This document shows positions 46,302 to 58,784 of a DNA stretch of 64,000 nt, in pieces (within the stretch, counting starts at the first letter, position 1; every line of letters starts with the position of its first letter). The DNA comes from Vitrella brassicaformis. Its lineage: Eukaryota; Sar; Vitrellaceae. Where the stretch lies: positions 1 to 64,000 of the forward strand of contig CDMY01000603.1 of the NCBI GenBank assembly GCA_001179505.1, in the 5' to 3' direction. Under the pieces are notes generated by a model that saw only the letters and a list, made by a program, of their open reading frames with translations, made no database searches and was not told the DNA's origin. The position numbers and the translations under genes were made by a program.

Positions 46302-48703
46302 GTGGCCCGACATGTGACGCGGCGATCCGCATCGGCCAGTGCCTCAGAGCTCTCACAGTCATCCTGGCGGACGAAACACTCAAGTCCCAACAGCTGCGAA
46401 CCGAGTGGTTCCCGGTATGTTTAGATCCCAACATGCCATGCCATGCCGTCCACACACAGGCGGCCGACATCACCCCTGGTGCCGCGCCGCGTGTGCGTGT
46501 GTGTAGGAGAGCCGCAATGCGTTGGCGAGTGTGCTTGAGATCGAGGTTGAGAACTATGAGGCGGCACTGGCGCAGGACGAGCCCGAGGAGAGGGTACACA
46601 CCTGTTGGAAGGAGGAGGCGATGAACCACCCACCCGCCATCATGTGTGTATGTTTGATGCGCACGCAGACGGCCAGCGAGCCGGATGACCTCATCGTATT
46701 CAGGCAGCTCAGGTATGTACGCTTGTCTCCCGTGGGTGACATGGAGCGTGTGTGCGTGAATGGTGTCCATCCGCAGGGAGCGTCGTGGCCCTGCTGCCGA
46801 TGCGCTTGACGATGACGAGCTCGACGTGCAGGCGGCTGTCGGCTCGGGGCCGGGCAGCGCACTCAAGGTCAGATCTGACACACAACCACACACTGACGGA
46901 CCATATCTGATTTCTTGTCTGTCTCTCCGTTGATCAGGATGACAGCTCTCTGTTCCAGCAGCGCCTCGCCAAAGTCCAACAGATGACGGGCGTCGCGGTG
47001 AGTAAACCGATCAACACACACAGGAAGAGCACACACATGAGTCCCGAGTGTGTGGCTCCATCCATCCATCCATCCATGTGTTGCCTGCAGGACCCCGTGT
47101 ACGTCGAGGCCTTCCTGCAGGTGCATCAATTCGATCTCGTGCTGGAGCTGCTCGTCATCAACCGCACCAACGACACACTGCAAAATGTCAATGTCGAACT
47201 CTCCACGCACGGTTCGTATCGTCACAACACTGATGTAGAGGAGGAAGAGGCCAACAGGTGTGTGGATGGGCGTGGCGGCGGTATGGTGGGTGGGGTGCAA
47301 TGCATCAGGTGATTTGAAGCTGGTCGACCGTCCGCCATCGGTTACCCTGGCTGCCGGGCAGCAGACCACTCTCCATGCGTCCATCAAGGTAGGTACAAGG
47401 AACGAACGAACGAATGGAATGATGGTGGATGTTGGATGCTCCACATGCGGTGTGGTGGCTTTCAGGTCCAGTCGACAGAGACGGGCATTATCTTCGGCTA
47501 CGTCACGTACGACAAGAGAAGCGCCGCTGACAAGGTGCGCAAACCGTGTGCTGGAGCTGGGATGTGTTGACTGACACACCTGTGTGTCTGCGTGTCGTGT
47601 CGGTGTTGCAATCAATGGGTGTAGGAGTGTTTGGTTTTGAACGAGATGCACATCGATCTGCTCGACTACATCCAGCGGTCCTGGGTGGGCGAGCTGGCCT
47701 TCCGCACCATGTGGTCCGAATTCGAATGGGAAAACAAAATCAACATCAACACCACTATCACGTACAGTACACAGTCCCACTCCACCACACACACACACAC
47801 ACACACGGAAGGGCCCCTCCCTGCTCATACCTGTGCGTAGGGATGTGGCCGTGTTTTTGGAGCACATCATGCGCAACACCAACATGACCGTCGTGGGCAA
47901 GTACGCCAAACCGCCGCCCGGCATTGTGGCTGGCACGACGGGCGGCACCAAGGGCCCCCAACTCAACCAGGCTGTGGTCAGTGAGCATGGCAACCCACTC
48001 CACAGCGTAGCAACACACCCCACGGAGGGAGGGAGGGAGGGAGGGAGATAGGTCAGATGATGGTCAAGCTCAACAGGGATGAGCCGCTCTGCATACGTGA
48101 AGGGGCGATGATTCCAACTGTATTTCTCTCCTGCTGATGATCAACAACACACACCCACCCCCCCCCACCCCCCCCACACACACAGAGAGAGACAGAGTGC
48201 GATCGAGCCTGTCTGCTGTTCCTCATCTGTCGTGTGGTGTGTGTGGATTGTGTTTGTGCGCTGGCTGATGACAGCTGGTTGGCGAGGAGCGGGACGACTA
48301 CCTTGAGAGCGTCAAGAACCTCACCACACTCAAGAAACTCACCGAGCACTCGTCATTCTTCGCCGTCAACCTATACTCGAAATCCATATTCGGTCAGTCA
48401 GTGCCCCCAGCCGACACACACCCACCCACCCACACACCCCCACACACACATGCCGTCTGCTGTGTGTCTTGTGTGTGTCAGGTGAGGACGCTTTGGCAAA
48501 TCTGAGCATCGAGAAGATGCCCGACGGCAAGCTTGCGGGCTCTGTGCGGATCCGCAGCAGAACACAGGTGCGTCTCTATCGGTGTGGGCTTGGGGGGAGG
48601 CGCAGTGCATTGTGCATTGTGTGTGTGTATGTGTGTGTGTGTCTTTCAGGGCATAGCGTTGTCTTTGGGTGATCGCATCACAGTCGTGCAAAGGGCCTTG
48701 TGA
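42646..48703 (+). CDS. COPB1: Coatomer subunit beta (beta-COP)
   Basis: About 30 short exons, among them 42646-42825, 42945-43066, 43244-43586, 43703-43783, 43885-44134, 44217-44295, 44399-44446, 44523-44579, 44676-44872, 46302-46414, 46938-46997, 47091-47211 and a last exon from about 48651 to 48703. Beta-COP is part of the COPI coat for retrograde Golgi-to-ER transport. The N-terminal trunk has IRFVVTSNNHRIKKLL, NDLMHANEYIRGSTLRLLCK, HSYVRRNAV, SSSPAVAYEGA and SDNNVKLIVLDRL, all typical. The C-terminal appendage has EAFLQVHQFDLVLELLVINR and ends IRSRTQGIALSLGDRI. A charged linker at 45149-45499 is made of several small exons. The region 47950-48275 is the least certain. The start lies 353 bp from the divergent kinase start. 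Confidence 0.95.
46261..46300. repeat. TG dinucleotide run in a beta-COP intron
   Basis: A nearly pure TG tract leads straight into the cag acceptor. Many acceptors in the window are preceded by such a tract, which probably serves as the pyrimidine-rich segment. Confidence 0.8.
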
Positions 48704-48986
48704 TCGATGTCAACGAGGCCTTGCCCACTCTCAATGATGTGTACGTGTCTGAGTGAGTGTCAGATGGTTGGAAAATGGACGTGTTGGTCGATGTGTGTGT
48801 GTTGCGTGAGAGACCTCCGCCGTTAATTCGTCACGTCAATCCATCGTGAATCCATCCGTGTTTCCGTCTGTCTGTGTCGAGCGCACGGCATCACACATGA
48901 CATCGTCTTGCGCACTCATCATCACTGCGCACAGCCACACCCACACCCACAGGCACCGACACAGAAACATAAACACGCCCACGATT
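48704..48986. other. Short convergent intergenic region
   Basis: Lies between the beta-COP stop and copy A of the coiled-coil gene. From about 48915 it is part of the inverted duplication. No gene is seen. Confidence 0.55.
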
Positions 48987-50070
48987 TTATGTTAGATGGC
49001 TGACCTCTGCCGTTCTGAGGCTCTTCGGCTGCTGGTGCCGGACAACCACGACAGCTCCGCCAGTGGGGATCGGCGCCGCTGACACAGACACAGACAGAGA
49101 CAGAGACATGTGAATGTGATGTCTCTGTCTGTCTGTCTATTGTGTCTGTCTGTCTGGTTGGTTAGGTGCATGCCTGGCACGATTGGCTTCTTTGCTGCCG
49201 CCGCACCCTCAGCACCGCCAGCCGTCTTGGGGAATCTGCACCAACACAGAGAGAGAGAGAGACACTCATTTCTTTGTCCGTCCGTCCATTTGTGTGTCTC
49301 TCTGTGTCTCTCTCTTGCCGCAGGTCGATGGCCACGTTGTTGTCAGGAGCGCTCTCGAGTGCGTTGATGCGCTCGTCCGTCTCGTTGAGCTGTGCCTGGA
49401 GTCTCTGATTCTCGCTGTTGGCCTGGGCGAGTGCGGTCTGCAGTTGGTGCACCTGTCCCTCCAATTGTGTTTGCGCCAGCTTGGTTTGAGCCAGTGCGGC
49501 CGCCACGTCGCTTTTCTCCTCCCCGGCCTCCTCGAGCTCCTCTTCGGTGATGGTCGCGGCGGGCTGGGCGGCTGGCGCTGCTGCTGGTGGTGGCACTGCT
49601 TGGCCAGCGGGAGGTGTCATTGGTGCGGCTGCGGGGGGCTGAGGGAAGCCGATGGCCTGGCCTAACACACCCTCGAGACCTCTGCAATGCAATCCAATGG
49701 ATGCCACGCACAGCACAGCACAGCCGATCGATGAGATCAGCTGAGGGACTGACTGGACTGCGTGGGGGTGTTTGTTTGGTTGTGTGCTTACGGGATGAGC
49801 GCATGCCACAAAGGCGTGCAGACGACAGCCGCGACCATCACGAGCGAGGCGAGACCACCAGCCGACATCATCCTGGCACGACTCGACTCGGTGTGCTGTG
49901 CTGTGTCTGTCAAGCCAAAGCCAAACAGTGTTTGAGTGAGTTAGTGGGTCAGTCAGTCAGTCAGTCAAACAGATCGAGAGCAAACGGTTGATTGACTGCA
50001 GCCGGCCGAAGCACACTCAATTGCAGGCAGCTGTCCTGTCCAGCGGACAGCAATTGATTTGATGATGGGA
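48915..50070 (-). repeat. Left arm of a 1.15-kb inverted duplication
   Basis: Its reverse complement matches 57495-58625 almost base for base in exons and closely in introns and flanks, including a shared 3' flank (cacccacaggcaccgacac) and a 5' flank with caattgctgtccgctggac. Differences are point changes plus variable intron microsatellites. Confidence 0.85.
48987..49871 (-). CDS. Secreted or vesicle-targeted coiled-coil protein, copy A
   Basis: Four exons, 49871-49792, 49681-49319, 49235-49174 and 49078-48987, of 80, 363, 62 and 92 nt: 198 residues. The first exon is a signal peptide (MMSAGGLASLVMVAAVVCTP). The mature part is Pro/Ala-rich, then acidic (TEEELEEAGEE), then a strong coiled coil (QTQLEGQVHQLQTALAQANS, continuing through NETDERINALES). 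The end is a short Val-rich strand (GGAVVVVRHQQ). Introns 2 and 3 look like GC-AG. The exon lengths are identical to those of copy B at 57673-58556, so both are intact paralogues. Family unknown. Confidence 0.78.
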
Positions 50071-50471
50071 TGGATGTCTCACTCGCTCAGACCTTTGACC
50101 GATCGACGTCGACCGACCGATCAAAAAGGATGTATGCAGGTACACCACACAAACAGCGTCTCATGCGTACGAATGCATGTGGAGCACGGACAGCTCAGGG
50201 ATGAGAGAGACATTCGATCTTCGTGTGCTCGTGCGTGATGAAGCAAAGCAGCCTCATGAGAAGAGACCCCACGTACACGAGGGAGAAGACAGCCACAGCT
50301 GGTCTGGTCTATCTCGATCATCGAGTACGAGAAGGACAAGCTGACTGCCCGCAACAGAAAAATGGCCAGCATGTGAGATAAAGAGGAAGCCACACGCATA
50401 CAGGAAAGGAGAGATACTCGGCTGGCGGGCGGGCCAGCCAAAGCCAAGCAGCTGGCGATCGAGACACACAG
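49872..50471. other. Upstream flank of copy A, no gene seen
   Basis: The part up to about 50070 belongs to the inverted duplication and should hold the promoter of copy A. The rest (50071-50471) shows no convincing coding frame on either strand. Confidence 0.5.
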
Positions 50472-51065
50472 CTAGTCTACCACTTTCTTGTCTTCCTTTT
50501 GCCTCCGCAACAAATCGGTCCCGACAATGAGATAGATCAGGAGGGCAAGCACGCCAGCGACGAAAATGCACGTGAAGATCACACACAGGCACAAAAAATT
50601 GCTACTCCCCTGTTCTGCCTCCGAGAACTCCGTGCCCTCCGTGCCCCTCCTGACCGACAACCATAGTGACAAGGAAAACAAACACATGAACGCAGGAGAC
50701 ATTGTGTTGTGTCAACATTCATGACTCACTCACCTTGACAGGGACCGCCGGCTGACGAAGCTGAAGGCCCATGACACCCTTCGCGACAAAGACCGCGACA
50801 TGCGTCTGAAGCTGCCGGCCCGTGACGGCGCCCTGCTGCCGTCTTCGGAGTTGCTCGCGCTGTGTTTGGGCAGGGGCAGCGGGGGCCTCGCAATGCCAGC
50901 GTGAGCGGATTGTGGCGCAGTGGTCGCTGGCTCAGCCCATCTAACCGACGAAGAACCTGACTTCGACCCCGATCTCGAGCCGCTGCCACTTGCAGATGGT
51001 TTTGCTGAGTCATCTGTGTCGCTTACTGACGCATATATCCGCGCTTTCTTGCCTGGGGACCTCAT
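50472..51065 (-). CDS. Small single-pass (tail-anchored type) membrane protein
   Basis: Two exons, 51065-50734 and 50649-50472, sum to 510 nt, 169 residues. The N-terminal two thirds are Ser/Gly/Arg-rich and probably disordered (SGSGSRSGSKSGSSS, then FRRMSRSLSRRVS). Near the C terminus is one long hydrophobic stretch (FLCLCVIFTCIFVAGVLALL) followed by a short charged tail (RRQKEDKKVVD). That layout suggests a tail-anchored or single-pass protein with a cytosolic N terminus. Ser-Arg repeats could be phosphorylation sites. An alternative model starts at 50702 and gives a 76-residue protein with a signal-like N terminus. The start faces the MORN gene 133 bp away. Family unknown. Confidence 0.6.
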
Positions 51066-51198
51066 TTCCTGACCATTTCCTGGAAGCTCAAAGCTCGCAG
51101 AGCCGCAAGCTTGCACAGTCGCACAACGGTTCGCTTTCCTTTCTCCGCTGCCAGGTGCCCTGTACGTACCGCGGCCCCTGTGCTGAGGCAAGAGTGTG

Positions 51199-52427
51199 AT
51201 GAAGAGCATTGCAACGGAGAGCACGGCAGGCAGCTCGCCACCTGGCAGCGCTCAGAGCGGCCCTGGGATAGATCACGGCGTTCGAGAGTCGTTTCCCCGC
51301 TTCCTAACCTGCCCCTGGGGTGGCAGTGGCGCCACGGCGTGGAGCTCCGTCACGTCACTGTGCAGGTGGTGCTGGGACAAAGACGGAGGGCCGCACGGCA
51401 AGAAGAGCAAGATCGACCCCGAGGTGGACGTCAGCGGCTCCAGTCACAAGACGCTCAACCTCGAGACTGCCTGCACCGTCAACGAGTCGGTCAACAGCTG
51501 GGAGCAGACCGTCTTGTACGAGGACGGCAGGAGGTATAAGGGACAGTGGAAGGTACGGGCGGATGGGATGAGTTGGGAACATGTGCAGCACAGGGAGGGC
51601 ATCACCGAGACACTGGCAGATTCATGTATTGATTGACTCCTGTGACTCATCCATCGATTGTCTGCGCTTTTGTGTGTGTCTTCATAGGATGGGAAGCGGC
51701 ACGGTACGGGCGAGGAGACGTCTCCGTCGGGCGACTTCAGCTACTACGGCAACTTCAGTCAGGACCGATACGAGGGCTGGGGCAGGATGGAGTGGAGCAA
51801 CGGCGCAAGATACTGCGGTCTGTCAATCACACACCCTGCACACCAGCAGTGGTCCGTTTGTCGATCGATGTGTCTGTGTGTGCAGGTCAGTTCCACAACA
51901 ACCTCAAGCACGGCTATGGCGTTGAGCAGTACCCCAACGACGATGTCTACCAAGGTCAGACAGGCAGACAGGCAGACAGACCGCGCCGGTGGAGGCATGC
52001 GACCAACAACACACCCTTTTCTGTGGGTGCAGGCAACTTTGTGAACGGCCGCATCGAGGGCGAAGGCACCTATATTCGTCGGGATGGCACCATCGTCAAG
52101 GGTACTCCACTCGCACCACACGGACACTCTCTGATCAATCGGTCGATCCATCCATCCATCGCCCATCCCCCTCTCTCCTCCCTCTTTCTGTCAGGTCTGT
52201 TCCGTGACGGCAGATTAATCGCCTCCCACCCTCCCTCGCCAACCCACGCGGCCGAGGTGCGGCAGGACAGCGCCCTCTCGACACCCGACGAGGCCACGGA
52301 GCACCAGCCATTCAGCAACGCACTCTTCGCCGGCACGCCCACCACCACAACGTCCTCCAAAGACAACAAGCCCCCACACAAAAGGGCGGGAGCGGAGGCC
52401 GGCAAAGTCACCAACGCGTATATCTGA
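51199..52427 (+). CDS. MORN-repeat protein, 284 residues
   Basis: Five exons, 51199-51552, 51688-51817, 51886-51954, 52033-52101 and 52195-52427, are in frame throughout. About five MORN units lie between residues 100 and 210: YEDGRRYKGQWKDGKRHG, YGNFSQDRYEGWG, YCGQFHNNLKHGYG, YQGNFVNGRIEGEG and VKGLFRDG. MORN repeats bind lipids or act as scaffolds at membranes and in the alveolate cortex and division machinery. The N-terminal about 100 residues are Ser/Gly-rich with a basic patch (GKKSKID). The C terminus is Thr/Ser-rich, disordered, and lacks repeats. Each intron falls within or at the edge of a repeat unit. Cortical or basal-complex location is an inference from the family in related organisms. 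Confidence 0.88.
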
Positions 52428-53457
52428 CTGACCGAACAACCGACCGACCGACCGGCACAAGCAAGGCAATCGTGGTGGGTGGGTGGGCGGGGCAGATGGG
52501 GGGGTGGCAAGACAGACAGACAGATAGATGATTGATTGATTGATTGATTTGATGTGTCGATTGATGAATGAATGGGTGGGGACGCGGGGCACGCTGTGTT
52601 CGCTCGCTCCATCAGATGGGTGGGCGGGGTGGGGTGGGGGGGTGGGAAGGGAACAGAATATAGTGTACGGCCGAGGGGGCAATGGGCGGCTGGGTTGATT
52701 GATTGATGGTTTCAATGCCTCTCGCTTCCTCTCGTTTCTGCCTGCCTGCTTGCCTGCCTGCCTGCCGTTGTCTCATCCTTCTTTCCTTGCTGGCTAGAGT
52801 TAGTTTTGTCGCGACCTCACACACCCGACTACCCCACTCACCTCACCCACCCAACCCACTCGGCTGCCCGGTGCTGGTGCATGTGTCTCATGTCCGAGCG
52901 ACCGACCGACCGGCTGCCATGCTGTTTTTCAGCCCGATTCGATGACGATCAGATTCACTCATTCACTCACTGCCTGCCCTACGAGAATGACGCCTGGCTG
53001 CGATGATATCTTCCCATGTGCATGGCTGCCTGTCTGTCTGTCTTGTCTGTCTAATTCTCAGCGAAAGGTGGGTGTGGCCAGTGCCTGCGTCCCTTCCTCC
53101 CTCATTGCCTCTGGCCCACCCATCCAACGAAGGTGGGGTCTAGACTGACTGACTGACTGACTGATGGACAGACAGCTCTATACATCTATACGTACCATGC
53201 CGTACGATCGATGTATACAGGCAGACAGACAGACAGTCCAGACCGCACCGCCTTTGCTTGGTGTGCTTGGTGGGCGAGGTGTGTGATGTTGTTTGCAACG
53301 CGAGACAGTCTGTGTCCGTGGTCTCTGTGGATTGTATGGGTGTGGTGTGTGTGGGTGGTGTGTTATGTGTGTCTTTATCACTCCGTGCTCTCTCCCCTTG
53401 TGTGCGTGCTTGCATGTGAGGAACCTGAGAGCCCATTTGAGGACGGGGGGGGAGGGG

Positions 53458-53757
53458 NNNNNNNNNNNNNNNNNNNNNNNNNNNNNNNNNNNNNNNNNNN
53501 NNNNNNNNNNNNNNNNNNNNNNNNNNNNNNNNNNNNNNNNNNNNNNNNNNNNNNNNNNNNNNNNNNNNNNNNNNNNNNNNNNNNNNNNNNNNNNNNNNNN
53601 NNNNNNNNNNNNNNNNNNNNNNNNNNNNNNNNNNNNNNNNNNNNNNNNNNNNNNNNNNNNNNNNNNNNNNNNNNNNNNNNNNNNNNNNNNNNNNNNNNNN
53701 NNNNNNNNNNNNNNNNNNNNNNNNNNNNNNNNNNNNNNNNNNNNNNNNNNNNNNNNN
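53458..53757. other. Assembly gap, 300 N
   Basis: Exactly 300 N, flanked by G-rich sequence on both sides, so the gap may mark a hard-to-sequence G-run. Confidence 0.97.
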
Positions 53758-55256
53758 CCCGGGGGGAGAAGGTCTGGTCTTTGACAAACTCTTTTGTAAG
53801 GACACTTCGTACATACGTACTTCTACCCTACCTACCTACCCTCTCACTCATTCACTCACTCAGGCTGATTGATTGTACGGCCTGCCCGCCCCGCCTGCCT
53901 CTCGGCCTTTCTAATGTGGTGCTACAGGTGTTAAGTGCTTTTGGCTGATTTGTTCCCTCCCACAACCCCACCCCACGCCACCGACCCACTTGTCTGCCTG
54001 CCTGCCTGGTGCGGACGCGATTTGTTTTTTGCGCCGTCGTCGTGTCGTATCCTGTCTCATTCATTTTGTGCATGTCCTGCTGCCTTGCCTGAGTCGTCCT
54101 GTGTGTGGATTGTGTGCGTGTGGGTGTGGTTTGACAGAGGGAGGGAGGAGTGTGTGTGTGTGTGTGTGACTGTGCCCCTAGTCAATGGATGGATGTGTGT
54201 TGGGTGTTGGGTGCGTGGGTGAGTGGACTATATTTTTTCCTTGCCTTCCTCCCTCCCTGTCTGTCTGTCTATCTGTGCCTTTCTGTCTCTCTGTCTGTCT
54301 GTGTGGCTGACTCTCGTCGTTTCTTGTCTTGTCTTGTCTTCTTGACGGCCTTTACTGCATGAATCAATGCATAGCAAGGTCTTTTGTCTTTTCGTTCGCC
54401 CGCCTGTCCGCCTGTTCTCTCTCTCTCTCTCTCTCTTTCCCTCCCATTCTCTCTCTCTCCGATCCTCTGCGTGTGCATGTGTTGTGTTGCCCTTTGTTTG
54501 GGGCGGGCGGTGGGTGGGGTGGGTTGGGGAGGGGAGTGGCGTGATATATGGGTGCATGAGGAGTGGCTCTAGTCAATGTAATATCATGCGTGTATGTGTG
54601 AGGGTCGATGTCTGCTGCGGTGCGCCTAGTCGAATGCGATGCAATCGATCGTACTGATGGATGAATGGATAGATGGATGGATGCCTAATTCGAGCAATTC
54701 GATCAGCGCGAGGATGGCCACTTTCACACGACCGACAAAGAAGGAAGGGCGCAAACAGACAGACGCTGCAGACAGACAGACCACACAGAGAGAGGCCAGA
54801 TCAGGTCAAAAGAGACAGATGTCAAGAGAGAGAGAGCGAGATGAGCAAAGCCTCTGGGCTGGCGGCCTGGCCGGTATACGTGCGTACGTCACAGTCCCCC
54901 ACTGCGTCGATCTGTCTATCATCACTCTGTATCTGCCATCGAACAAACTGATGGCGGTCAGGGCGATTGGATGGATGGGCGTACTGGTGCCGGCAGCCGA
55001 CCCATCGATGGGATCCATGGGGTGGGTGGACGAGTGAGTGAAGGGATTAAATGAGAGAGAACGGGGCGGTGCGGGGCGGTGCGTACGTACTTTCTGTGTC
55101 TGTCTGGTTTGACCTGGCCTGGCCCCCCCCTCCTCCTTCTTATGTAGTTGGTCAGTCTCATGTGTGCGTATGCGTCTGCGTGTGTGTCTGTGTGTGTAGA
55201 ACTCGTGTGCCTGTCTGTCCAAACAAACATGCTAGCTATATGGTATTTTCATAACC

Positions 55257-55274
55257 ATGCCTCTCCCTCTCTCC

Positions 55275-55323
<49 letters not shown>
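55257..55323. repeat. CTCCCT/CT/GT microsatellite
   Basis: An imperfect CCTCTCT array passes into a pure CT run and then a GT run. Confidence 0.85.
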
Positions 55324-55324
<1 letters not shown>

Positions 55325-57494
55325 ACGTCTGCTGGCGCGCGCTTTTACGTCTCGAGGGAGGGCTCGAGGGCGCCTGCAGACATACATGGCACTCACGAAT
55401 CGACTCGATCCTCGATCACTTGGTACCTGCCGACTCTCTTGCTGCCTTCGTTCATACCTGCGTTGTGTAAAGTGAATCTCTATCTGTCCGTATCAGGGGG
55501 CTCTCGCGCATTCCTTTCTGTCTTTCTTTCTTTCTTTCTCTCGTGTGCTATTCTGAAAATTTATCACCGTATGTGGTGTGGTGTGGTATGGTGCGGTGTG
55601 CGTGAGGATGTGTGTGTGGTGTGCGACGTTTTGGCGCACATATGGGATGGATTGGGATAGGGGTGTGTTGTGTTGTGTGCGGCCAGTCTGTCTTCTGGTC
55701 AGATCAGATGGAAGTTTTATACAGGCAGGGCTCTCCTCTCTCGCATCGCATCGCATCGCATTCATCGCTGGCTCGCTCCTTCTTTCTGCCTGTCTTCACC
55801 TCTCTGTTTTCTCCCTTTCTTCTGGCTGGCTAAGGGGAGAAACCGATTTCGAAACCAATCGAGGCCGTAGGAACACTCGTTGGTATTTTTTTCCGTCGGT
55901 GGATGTAATGCACGGCTGCTTGGCTTGGCTGGCTTTGTGGCTGTCTTGTCTTGCTGCGTAATGAGTATGGTACCAACTACGCCGGCTTTTCTGGCCGGCC
56001 GGCTTGGCTTCATTTGCAATGCATGTGTGTGCACGTCACGTCATGTGTGTCCATCTGTCGATCGGTCGTTTGGTCGTTTGTTCAGTCAGTCAGTCAGTCG
56101 GCTGCGTGTGCGCATGTGTGTGGCTGAATTTAGTGGGTGGGCTTGGTGTAGGGAGGCGGTAATCCCTGGCGTAGGTACACTCACTGGCTCACTCAGTCAC
56201 TCACTCACTCCCCTCTTCCTTGCTACATACAAACGCACCCACCCCCCATCCACCCGCTTCATGCATTGGATACCCTACTTGCTGCTGAGAGAAAGGAAGA
56301 GTGTGTGTGCGTACTGGCTGCTGCTGCTGCTGCTGCTATTTGCTGCATGCTGCGTGCGAAGGTCGGTGTTCTATGAAGCGTCCTTCCCTGTCTGAGTGTC
56401 TTCCTGCCTTCCCGGCCGTGCCATGCAAATCCCAGCCAGCCAGATACACCTAGACTACGCCACGCCACGCCACGCCACACACGTCATGGACCCACCCAGC
56501 CGATGCGTGCATTCTTGTGCCTTTCATCTCCCTCCCTCAAGTGAGACGGGCGTCGCGGCCCCCTCGTGTGTACCACACACCATGAGATGATTGATGGGCT
56601 GTCTGGTTGGTTGGTGTCTTGTCTGTCTTGGCACATGATTGGTGTGGCCAGCCACTTGTCGTGCATGACTTACTTACTCCCTTACTCACTCATCGAGACA
56701 GACAGACAGACAGGCAGGACAGTACGTCAACGTGCAGGCAGACAGGCAGGCAGGACGCCTATCGAGGTGGCCTGGGTGGGTGGGTATCTGGCTGTCTGTC
56801 TGTTTCGTACATACTTGCGTGTCGTGTCGTGTCGTGTCGTGTGGTGTGGCGTCGTGGCGCGGTGTCCGATCTTTGTACCGATCGCATGCATGCCTGGACG
56901 GGCGCTGTTTGGTGGATGGATGGATAATACGACAGCCACATATATCGCTGGCTGGCTGGCTGTCGATCGGTCTGTCTAGAAGTAACAACTGCTGACGCAC
57001 TGAATGCATGGCATGGCATGGATCGCCTGACTGACTCCTTCCATACTCCTTCCATGTCTTCCTGACTCTCCGACTCACTCGCACGCAGCGAAGGAGTTCG
57101 TGAGATGATACGGGACGAGTTGAGTCGAGGTGCCTTCACGTGTGTGTCTTTCCCCTCCCCCACTCAAGGGCCGGCTCGTTGGCTGAGAGCACTAGAGAGC
57201 AGTGTCCTTGCCCTGCTGTGCTCTGAGTCCACGATCTTGTCTCTCTGTGGGTGGAGGGAGACATGTGTTGGTTGGCCGTTGGTGCGATGCCGTGCGATGT
57301 GGCACATGCGGACCATTCGGACAATTTGGTTGGTACATGCCCTGAAGCTTGCCGTCGACCCTCATCGACTCACACAAGCAGCAAGGTCTCTCCCTCCCTC
57401 ACACACACACATACTCGATCGTACAAATACGTACGCGTACATCGATCGGTCAAACGTCTGAGTGAGTCAGTCAGTCAATCGAATCGACACAAAA

Positions 57495-58625
57495 CATCCC
57501 TCCCATCATCAATTGCTGTCCGCTGGACAGGACAGCTGCCTGCAAGTAAGTGTGCTTCGGCCGGCTGTAATCAATCAACCGTTTGCTCTCGATCTGTTTG
57601 ACTGACTGACTGACCCACTCACTCACGCACTGTTTGGCTTTGGCGTGACAGATCGTGTCGAGTGAGGACAGGATGATGTCGGCTGGTGGTCTTGCCTCGC
57701 TCGTGATGGTCGCGGCTGTCGTCTGCACGCCTTTGTCACATGCGCTCATCCCGTAAGCACACAACCAAACAAACACCATCACGCAGTCCAGTCAGTCTCT
57801 CAGCTCAGCTCATCGATCGGCTGTGCTGTGCATTGCAGAGGTCTCGAGGGTGTGTTGGGCCAGGCCATCGGCGTCCCTCAGCCCCCCGCAGCCGCACCAA
57901 TGACACCTCCCGCTGGCCAAACAGTGCCACCACCAGCAGCAGCGCGAGCCGCCCAGCCCGCCGCGACCATCACCGAAGAGGAGCTCGAGGAGGCCGGGGA
58001 AGAGGAAAGCGACGTGGCGGCCGCACTGGCTCAAACCAAGCTGGCGCAAACACAATTGGAGGGACAGGTGCACCAACTGCAGACCGCACTCGCCCAGGCC
58101 AACAGCGAAAACCAGAGACTCCAGGCACAGCTCAACGAGACGGACGAGCGCATCAACACACTCGAGAGCTCTCCTGACAACAACGTGGCCATCGACCTGC
58201 GGCAAGTCAAGGCGTCGGATGGGAGAGAGAGACACAGAGAGACACACAAATGGACGGACAAACAAATGAGTGTCTCTCTCTCTCTCTGTGTGTGTGTGGG
58301 TGCAGATTCCCCAAGACGGCTGGCGGTGCTGAGGGTGCGGCGGCAGCAAAGAAGCCAATCGTGCCAGGCACGCACCAAACCAACCAGACAGACACAACAG
58401 ACAGACAGACAGAGACATCACATTCACATGTCTCTGTCTGTGTGTGTCTGTGTGTCTGTGTCAGCGGCGTCGATCCCCACTGGCGGAGCTGTTGTGGTGG
58501 TTCGGCACCAGCAGCCGAAGAGCCTCAGAACGGCAGAGGTCAGCCATCTAACATAAAATCGTGGACGTGTTGATGTTTCTGTGTCGGTGCCTGTGGGTGT
58601 GGGTGTGCGCAGTGATGATGATACG
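57495..58625 (+). repeat. Right arm of the 1.15-kb inverted duplication
   Basis: Reverse-complement partner of 48915-50070, with about 7.4 kb between the arms. It carries a complete copy of the four-exon gene. Confidence 0.85.
57673..58556 (+). CDS. Secreted or vesicle-targeted coiled-coil protein, copy B
   Basis: Exons 57673-57752, 57839-58201, 58306-58367 and 58465-58556 (80, 363, 62 and 92 nt) give 198 residues. The signal peptide, acidic segment and coiled coil are as in copy A. I see about ten or fewer substitutions, for example Ser for Trp after TPL, Val for Phe after QAIG, Glu for Lys after AGEE, and INTLESS for INALESA. Both copies are open, so both may be expressed. Introns 2 and 3 again look like GC-AG. 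Confidence 0.78.
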
Positions 58626-58784
58626 TGTGTTTGTATTGCCATCCCATCCTTATTGACGCACTCTCACATGTAAGAGTCTCTTTGTCTGCGTGTGGTCCGC
58701 GAAAACAACCAAACCACCCGTTTGCGCGTACACAATGCTGTCCCTCTGTGTGTGTCCTGGCTGAGTCCCACATATGCCGCCATT

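Larger units (their letters stand above)
52428..57672. other. Gene-poor region of about 5.2 kb, with assembly gap
   Basis: I see no convincing exon chain on either strand. The sequence is dominated by TGAT, TGCC, TCTG, CTCT, GTGT and TCAC runs, for example a CT tract at about 55257-55310 and GTCGT repeats near 56820-56840. Many short open frames here are repeat-encoded Cys/Ser/Leu strings. The last about 180 bp belong to the right inverted arm. Confidence 0.55.

Noticed and set aside
52428-57672. Many open frames of 60-170 codons in the gene-poor region
   Set aside because: They are Cys/Ser/Leu/Val strings read from TG, TC and TCTG repeats, overlap on several frames and lack exon chains.
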